Shown piece by piece: positions 5,093 through 5,238 of a stretch of DNA of 5,238 nucleotides. This DNA is from JBDHZU01 sp039812085 (GTDB lineage Bacteria > Actinomycetota > Actinomycetes > S36-B12 > UBA10799), in contig JBDHZU010000133.1 in the NCBI GenBank assembly GCA_039812085.1, positions 1 to 5,238 on the forward strand, given 5' to 3'. The notes under the pieces were generated by a model. The model searched no databases. It was not told the origin of the DNA and saw only the letters and a list, made by a program, of their open reading frames with translations. Position numbers and translations under genes: made by a program. Each line of letters opens with the position of its first letter. The stretch's first letter is position 1.

Positions 5093-5099
5093 CTCCCCC
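5093..5099 (-). promoter_or_regulatory. Shine-Dalgarno of hemH
   Basis: GGGGGAG on the minus strand lies 9 nt before the ATG at 5083, so hemH mRNA has a leader. It lies in the hemH/oxidase divergent gap. Confidence 0.65.
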
Positions 5100-5106
5100 T
5101 CGTTCG

Positions 5107-5123
5107 GGCGATGACCTATCGCC
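5107..5123. promoter_or_regulatory. Inverted repeat GGCGAT-n5-ATCGCC, candidate operator
   Basis: Perfect 6-bp arms with a 5-bp spacer (GACCT), placed near the middle of the divergent hemH/oxidase gap. Its left arm contains the middle GCGAT direct repeat. No regulator is identified. Confidence 0.38.
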
Positions 5124-5141
5124 GGGTTGCGATGTCCGTGG

Positions 5142-5147
5142 CACGCT
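5142..5147 (+). promoter_or_regulatory. Weak candidate -10 for the oxidase gene
   Basis: CACGCT ends 6 nt before the ATG at 5154, the leaderless spacing seen at other starts here. Only positions 2 (A) and 6 (T) match the -10 consensus. The start lacks a Shine-Dalgarno. Confidence 0.2.
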
Positions 5148-5153
5148 GACGCA

Positions 5154-5238
5154 ATGACGGCTACGTGGCATAACTGGGCACGGATCGAGTCAGCGCGTCC
5201 GGCGGAGGTTCACACGCCAACCTCGCCAGAGCAGATCG
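5154..5238 (+). CDS. Probable D-arabinono-1,4-lactone oxidase-type FAD enzyme, N-terminus only
   Basis: Only 28 codons lie in the window; the rest is beyond the right edge. The peptide reads MTATWHNWARIESARP, then AEVHTPTSPEQI. A WxNW motif near the N-terminus followed by 'P..V..P.S.E.I' is how aldonolactone oxidases of the VAO/FAD-linked oxidase family begin, just before the FAD-binding domain. These enzymes oxidise sugar lactones such as D-arabinono-1,4-lactone or L-gulono-1,4-lactone. The ATG is the only start: the frame upstream has no other start codon nearby. There is no Shine-Dalgarno. It diverges from hemH and may share regulatory sites with it. The identification rests on very little sequence; another FAD-linked oxidase is possible. 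Confidence 0.55.
   Translation, partial: MTATWHNWARIESARPAEVHTPTSPEQI

Larger units (their letters stand above)
5087..5133. repeat. Three GCGAT direct repeats at exact 21-bp intervals
   Basis: GCGAT occurs at 5087-5091, 5108-5112 and 5129-5133. The first two share the longer GGGCGAT. The step of 21 bp is two DNA helical turns, so all copies face the same side. They span most of the 70-bp gap between hemH and the divergent oxidase gene. The units are short and chance is possible. Confidence 0.35.

Noticed and set aside
4584..5171. Long minus-strand frame in hemH in another phase
   Set aside because: Arg/Pro/Gly-rich shadow of hemH with no recognisable domain; hemH in this region has continuous family motifs.
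1..5238. Defence system, mobile element, CRISPR, tRNA or rRNA
   Set aside because: No repeat arrays, transposase or integrase motifs, or structured-RNA sequences were seen; nearly all bases belong to conserved chromosomal genes.

Overview
The window is ordinary core chromosome of an actinobacterium, most likely class Actinomycetia. Three things point there: a spot-counted GC content in the high fifties, frequent GTG starts, and protein families almost confined to that group (DUF3710, DUF3093, DUF4193, DUF4235). The order dut(-), DUF3093(+), DUF4193(-), one plus-strand gene, suhB(-) matches, from memory, the Mycobacterium tuberculosis block Rv2697c-Rv2701c. I cannot name a genus. I see no mobile element, CRISPR array, RNA gene or defence system.

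Layout. At 1-207 (-) is the N-terminus of a DUF3710 protein. Next come dut (256-699, -) and, overlapping it by 4 bp, a PaaI/THEM4-like hotdog thioesterase (696-1265, -), transcribed in the order thioesterase, dut, DUF3710. A 63-bp divergent gap separates these from the membrane protein DUF3093 (1329-1805, +), followed by DUF4235 (1853-2137, +). A zinc-ribbon DUF4193 protein (2162-2458, -) faces them. A 185-bp divergent region carrying two perfect palindromes separates it from a gamma-carbonic-anhydrase-family protein (2644-3162, +). That gene's stop codon overlaps the stop codon of suhB (3159-3992, -). suhB is in turn overlapped by 4 bp by the upstream ferrochelatase gene (3989-5083, -). Finally, the first 28 codons of a probable D-arabinono-1,4-lactone oxidase-type FAD enzyme (5154 to the right edge, +) are divergent from hemH.

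How the genes work together. dut sanitises the nucleotide pool and hemH inserts iron in haem synthesis. suhB is an inositol-monophosphatase-family phosphatase, translationally tied to hemH although their functions are unrelated. The DUF proteins are conserved actinobacterial housekeeping proteins of unknown role. Starts fall into two classes. dut, DUF4235, DUF4193, suhB and hemH have clear Shine-Dalgarno sequences. DUF3710, the thioesterase, DUF3093, the gamma-CA and the oxidase have little or none, and two of these have a TAnnnT box exactly 6 nt before the start codon, the spacing expected for leaderless transcripts.

Nothing here is a convincing new system. The items most worth a second look are the altered zinc-ligand position in the gamma-CA, the gene swap in the slot held by Rv2700 in mycobacteria, the leaderless starts, and the possible operators in the two larger divergent gaps.
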